From the NCBI GenBank assembly GCA_023229945.1, contig JALNYH010000044.1, forward strand, positions 1 to 7,036: a DNA stretch of 7,036 nucleotides, read 5' to 3'. Below are positions 4,824 through 7,036 of the stretch, one piece after another; within the stretch, counting starts at the first letter, position 1; each line of letters begins with the position of its first letter. The translations under genes and the position numbers were made by a program. The notes below the pieces were generated by a model, which made no database searches, was not told the origin of the DNA, and worked only from the letters and a program-made list of their open reading frames with translations. The DNA comes from Arcobacteraceae bacterium (lineage in GTDB: Bacteria > Campylobacterota > Campylobacteria > Campylobacterales > Arcobacteraceae).

Positions 4824-5270
4824 TTATAACGATCTGATTATTTTTGCATAACCATCCCTGAGCATACTACAGAAATCAGAAAAATAAAGGCGCTCGTAAA
4901 CACCCTCATATTCCACTGGTGTAAAGGTTATTTTGTAAGGGTGATACCAATGTTTGTGAGGGTGATACCAGTCGTCTTTATGAATACCATTTCCTTCAAC
5001 TAAAGGATTGTAGAGATCTTCTTTAAGATTAACCATCTTACAGATTGTATCTACTTTTTCGCCAGAACAAATTGCAATACCCCGGATAGGAGAACACATA
5101 ATATTTTTGGGAGGTGTGGCAGGGATAATAACCCTTACATTGTCCACACCAATATGCCTTAAACAAGCTAGGATGTGTTCTTCTTTTTTATACTCCTGGT
5201 CTACCAACTCTTCGAGTGTCATTTTGTAAACAACGTCTGTTGCAAAGAGGGGCTCATAGCGCATTTCCAT
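4824..5270 (-). CDS. Hypothetical protein with a WYHP tandem repeat (148 aa)
   Basis: ATG 5270 follows TAGGAG at 6 bases. The N-terminal third is helical (YKMTLEELVDQEYKKEEHIL) and leads into a strand (VRVIIPATPP). A second region (RGIAICSGEKVDTICKMV) contains Cys residues too scattered for a zinc site. Residues 101-114 carry two near-identical seven-residue units, WYHPHKH and WYHPYKI, followed by a probable strand (TFTPVEYEGVYERLYF) and a basic helical tail. The DNA under the repeat is a short direct duplication with a 21-base shift. The His and Trp density there could bind metal or a partner, but this is speculative. Family not recognised. Confidence 0.78.
   Translation of the reverse strand: MEMRYEPLFATDVVYKMTLEELVDQEYKKEEHILACLRHIGVDNVRVIIPATPPKNIMCSPIRGIAICSGEKVDTICKMVNLKEDLYNPLVEGNGIHKDDWYHPHKHWYHPYKITFTPVEYEGVYERLYFSDFCSMLRDGYAKIIRSL
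4932..4970. repeat. Short in-frame direct repeat (21-base period)
   Basis: Bases 4932-4949 and 4953-4970 match at 17 of 18 positions. On the minus strand they encode the two WYHP units. The 21-base period adds seven residues without disturbing the frame. Confidence 0.85.
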
Positions 5271-5294
5271 GACAAACTCCTATTTTGAAGTAGA

Positions 5295-5468
5295 TTATTT
5301 GTAAAAGCCGCCGAAATATAAACAAGCTATCATAGCACTTCCCCAGAAAAAGTAGGAACATACTACAACAAAATCACTAAGAATATTGTGTTTTGGGTTG
5401 AAATGAATATAAATTTTACCAAAAACTTGAAATATGATCCATATTGTTAAAAAGTATTGCCAGAACAT
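5295..5468 (-). CDS. Small membrane protein ending in GGFYK (57 aa)
   Basis: This short gene occupies an apparent 210-base gap. ATG 5468 has AAGGAG about 8 bases upstream, and the frame ends at TAA 5297. The product starts MFWQYFLTIWIIFQVFG, a first hydrophobic span, has a polar loop (HFNPKHNILSD), and a second span (FVVVCSYFFWGSAMIACL) ending YFGGFYK. Short two-span proteins that end in a GGF-type tail are common in tailed phages and are usually annotated only as membrane proteins. It should insert in the host inner membrane. Function unknown. Confidence 0.82.
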   Translation of the reverse strand: MFWQYFLTIWIIFQVFGKIYIHFNPKHNILSDFVVVCSYFFWGSAMIACLYFGGFYK

Positions 5469-5480
5469 AGATTGCTCTCC

Positions 5481-5744
5481 TTAAACCCATATAAAAGTTT
5501 TTTGTTTTTTGTGGATTGCAGAATAATAACCTTCGCACATAGCCCTAACCATATTTCTTTCTACATTAGACATTTCAGGGATGTATTGATGTTTTTCTTG
5601 TCCTATTCTTTTTAATGTTATAATATTCTTCCTCATCTGTACAAGAAAAAAGCCGTCATTCTTAAAATCTTCTGAAACTATAGAAACAACAACATCTACG
5701 TCTCCATTTTCCTCATGTGACCAATTAAAATCAAAACGTCTCAT
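5481..5744 (-). CDS. Hypothetical phage protein (87 aa)
   Basis: ATG 5744 has an AGGA-type SD about 8 bases upstream. The first 50 residues look like a beta sheet (DVDVVVSIVSEDF, GFFLVQMRKNIITLKRIG). They are followed by a helix (SNVERNMVRAMCEGYYSAIH) and a basic aromatic tail (KKQKTFIWV). There is no signal peptide, metal site or membrane span. The gene sits 24 bases after the HPD-containing gene and 12 bases before the small membrane protein gene. I do not recognise the family. Confidence 0.75.
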   Translation of the reverse strand: MRRFDFNWSHEENGDVDVVVSIVSEDFKNDGFFLVQMRKNIITLKRIGQEKHQYIPEMSNVERNMVRAMCEGYYSAIHKKQKTFIWV

Positions 5745-5768
5745 TACAATATCCTATATGTGGAAGAG

Positions 5769-6056
5769 TTAGCGCATTGATAACAATTTCTTGGTAATCT
5801 CTTCTGCTTTTTTAGAATTTTCGTGTTTGTCCGGGTGACATAAAGAAATTAGAACTTTAATTTCCTCTTTTGAAAAGATTTGATTTTTTCTAATATTTTC
5901 GATAAATTCTATCACTCCTTTTTCTTCAAGAAGTTCGCTCATCCTTTCCCATCTGGTTACCAAATCATGGTATTCTCTACTAAGTTTAGTATATTCTGAA
6001 ATTAGAAGTTCATGCTTTGATAAAAGACGCTTATACTTGGATTTAAGAACAAACAT
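5769..6056 (-). CDS. Coiled-coil protein with a C-terminal J-like HPD segment (95 aa)
   Basis: ATG 6056 follows TAGGAG at about 6 bases. Residues 1-55 form a likely coiled coil (YKRLLSKHELLISEYTKLSR and onward). Residues 60-95 match the core of a J domain: a helix (SKEEIKVLISLC), the HPD tripeptide at 74-76 within HPDKH, and a second helix (SKKAEEITKKLLSMR). J domains use HPD to stimulate the ATPase of DnaK/Hsp70 chaperones. Here the canonical first helix and everything after the third helix are absent, so this is a minimal form. Similar short HPDKH tails occur in other phage proteins. I infer an interaction with host DnaK, possibly to recruit it to a phage complex. Full co-chaperone activity is not assured. 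Confidence 0.8.
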   Translation of the reverse strand: MFVLKSKYKRLLSKHELLISEYTKLSREYHDLVTRWERMSELLEEKGVIEFIENIRKNQIFSKEEIKVLISLCHPDKHENSKKAEEITKKLLSMR

Positions 6057-6075
6057 TATAATCTCCTAGTAAGAG

Positions 6076-6459
6076 TTATTCAAGTTCGAAAACGTTAAGA
6101 TGTTTTATATCAATAATGCCACTATGCCCGTTATCCCACATAACATTTACTCTACCTTTGTGTGGTGCTATAAAGGCGGGCAGAGGATCGTTTAGATAAT
6201 AATCATCCTCTTTTTTGAAATTAACTAAAAATCTCCCGCAGGTAAGATTAGTAGCTTCCACCCTTTTTAGATTAGAGGTATCTACATCAATTTTTATACC
6301 ATTAAGCTTATGCATTTCCCTTGCAGCTACTTGGTATGAGTATAAGGTATTACTTACTTTGCTGTAAAAAACACCAAATACCCTTTTATAGATTTGAAAA
6401 TCTTTATATACATAATCCCCTAGCCTATAGTACTTTGAGCTGTCTAAAATAATAGTCAT
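6076..6459 (-). CDS. Hypothetical protein with a beta-rich C-terminus (127 aa)
   Basis: The start at ATG 6459 has no clear SD: the upstream sequence is AT-rich, with only a weak ACAAAG at about 10 bases. An in-frame stop lies a few codons upstream, so the start cannot be much earlier. The first 50 residues are Tyr-rich (KYYRLGDYVYKDFQIYKRVF). The last 30 (GRVNVMWDNGHSGIIDIKHL, then NVFELE) read like a short beta barrel of SH3 or Tudor type, a fold often seen at the end of small phage proteins. No catalytic or metal motif is seen. Function unknown. Confidence 0.75.
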   Translation of the reverse strand: MTIILDSSKYYRLGDYVYKDFQIYKRVFGVFYSKVSNTLYSYQVAAREMHKLNGIKIDVDTSNLKRVEATNLTCGRFLVNFKKEDDYYLNDPLPAFIAPHKGRVNVMWDNGHSGIIDIKHLNVFELE

Positions 6460-6484
6460 ATGTGAAAACTTTGTGTAGTTTTAA

Positions 6485-6616
6485 TTAGAAAGGCCCATAC
6501 ATAACATCAAAAAGCATGAGAGAGAGGACTAATATACTAAAAAGTAGCATCAGGAATAATACGGCATTCATTACGCTACGACAAACGCTTAAACAAAAAT
6601 CTATGAAGGTAGGCAT
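6485..6616 (-). CDS. Very small single-span membrane protein (43 aa)
   Basis: This gene is easy to miss. ATG 6616 has an AGG-containing weak SD (CAGGT, about 8 bases), and the frame ends at TAA 6487. The product begins MPTFIDFCLSVCRSVMNAV, has one strongly hydrophobic span at about residues 17-38 (VLFLMLLFSILVLSLMLF), and ends DVMYGPF. With a basic residue before the span and an acidic one after it, the N-terminus may face the cytoplasm. It fills the only longish space between the two flanking genes and is co-directional with them. Function unknown. Confidence 0.65.
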   Translation of the reverse strand: MPTFIDFCLSVCRSVMNAVLFLMLLFSILVLSLMLFDVMYGPF

Positions 6617-6638
6617 TAAAATATACCTGTAGTTTTAG

Positions 6639-7036
6639 TTATTTTAAAAGCTCTGAAAGCGTATACTGGCTTAGTTTATATTTTTTTGGCACGTTTGTGT
6701 TTTTATTAATAATTGTTTTAGCTTCATCACTAATATCCTGTAGTAAAAAAGAGGATGTAATGGTAGGAGTATTAAACAAAGAATATAATCTTGCTGCCTC
6801 TTCCTTATTTTCAATAGAAATTGTTAAGTCAAAAGGCTTGAATACGTCTTTCTTTTGTTCTTCGTAATATGTGACTTCTAGATTAGCGTCTATAACTGTA
6901 AGTTTGTTTTTTGTTAGATTAAATACTACTCTACCATTAACATGATGTATATGTATGCTCATTTCATTTGCTATATATGGTCTGACAAAAATACATTTGT
7001 GGGCGTCAGACATAGGGTCAGAATAGTGTTTATTAA
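6639..7036 (-). CDS. Hypothetical protein, N-terminus possibly beyond the right edge
   Basis: The frame stops at 6639 and contains an ATG at 7013, which would give 124 residues beginning MSDAHKCIFVRPYI. That ATG has no SD, and the frame stays open for the seven further codons to the window edge, so the true start may lie outside. The middle reads as several beta strands (GRVVFNLTKNKLTVIDANLE, VFKPFDLTISIE). They are followed by helices (NKEEAARLYSLF, DISDEAKTIINK) and a Leu-rich tail (YTLSELLK). I see no motif for enzyme activity, metal binding or membrane insertion. Family not recognised. Confidence 0.72.
   Translation of the reverse strand, partial: NKHYSDPMSDAHKCIFVRPYIANEMSIHIHHVNGRVVFNLTKNKLTVIDANLEVTYYEEQKKDVFKPFDLTISIENKEEAARLYSLFNTPTITSSFLLQDISDEAKTIINKNTNVPKKYKLSQYTLSELLK

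Noticed and set aside
1..7036. CRISPR array, tRNA genes, insertion sequence or attachment site
   Set aside because: No regularly spaced repeats, cloverleaf-like segments, terminal inverted repeats or transposase/integrase motifs were seen on reading both strands.

Overview
This is a stretch of an AT-rich tailed-phage genome, or a prophage-like equivalent. It is packed with small genes that all lie on the minus strand and read from right to left. The phage assignment rests on several things: about 21 genes in 7 kb, most of them coding for 43-150 residues; gaps of only a few dozen bases; a Shine-Dalgarno (SD) site in front of most starts; no tRNA, rRNA or insertion sequence; and several protein types typical of phage accessory regions. 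These types are small Cys-rich zinc-ribbon proteins, a compact deaminase, a coiled-coil protein ending in a J-like HPD segment, and tiny membrane proteins. A lipoprotein signal peptide with a clear lipobox suggests a Gram-negative (two-membrane) host. No structural, replication or lysis gene can be recognised, so the virus cannot be placed in a genus. This looks like an accessory or early 'host takeover' region.

Layout in transcription order (right to left). 7036-6639: hypothetical gene that may begin beyond the right edge. 6616-6485: 43-residue single-span membrane protein. 6459-6076: hypothetical with a small beta-rich C-terminal end. 6056-5769: coiled coil plus HPD (J-like) protein. 5744-5481: hypothetical. 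5468-5295: two-span membrane protein. 5270-4824: hypothetical with a WYHP tandem repeat. 4813-4553 and 4556-4341: a zinc-binding protein translationally coupled to a small helical protein. 4300-3746: protein with a 27-bp in-frame tandem duplication. 3727-3452 and 3425-3228: a small hypothetical and a two-span membrane protein. 3198-2971 and 2934-2188: hypotheticals, the second being the largest gene here (248 residues). 2140-1786: lipoprotein broken by one base in a run of eight T. 1764-1498 and 1457-1287: hypotheticals. 1250-999 and 974-777: zinc-ribbon proteins. 768-451: cytidine/deoxycytidylate-deaminase-like protein. 424-227: small Cys-rich protein. 243-1: zinc-ribbon protein running off the left edge.

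No gene-free stretch exceeds 100 bases once the three short genes at 1287-1457, 5295-5468 and 6485-6616 are included. The plus strand carries no convincing gene. I see no convincing promoter or factor-independent terminator, which fits one long co-directional transcript started outside the window.

The observation most worth checking is the lipoprotein. A strong ribosome site and a perfect signal peptide lead into an eight-T run that throws translation out of frame, and removing one T restores a complete 117-residue lipoprotein. The other points of interest are the Cys-rich proteins clustered around a deaminase, the minimal J-like segment, two separate in-frame tandem duplications, and the overlapping frames near the left edge. 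No complete, recognisable new multi-gene system is evident.
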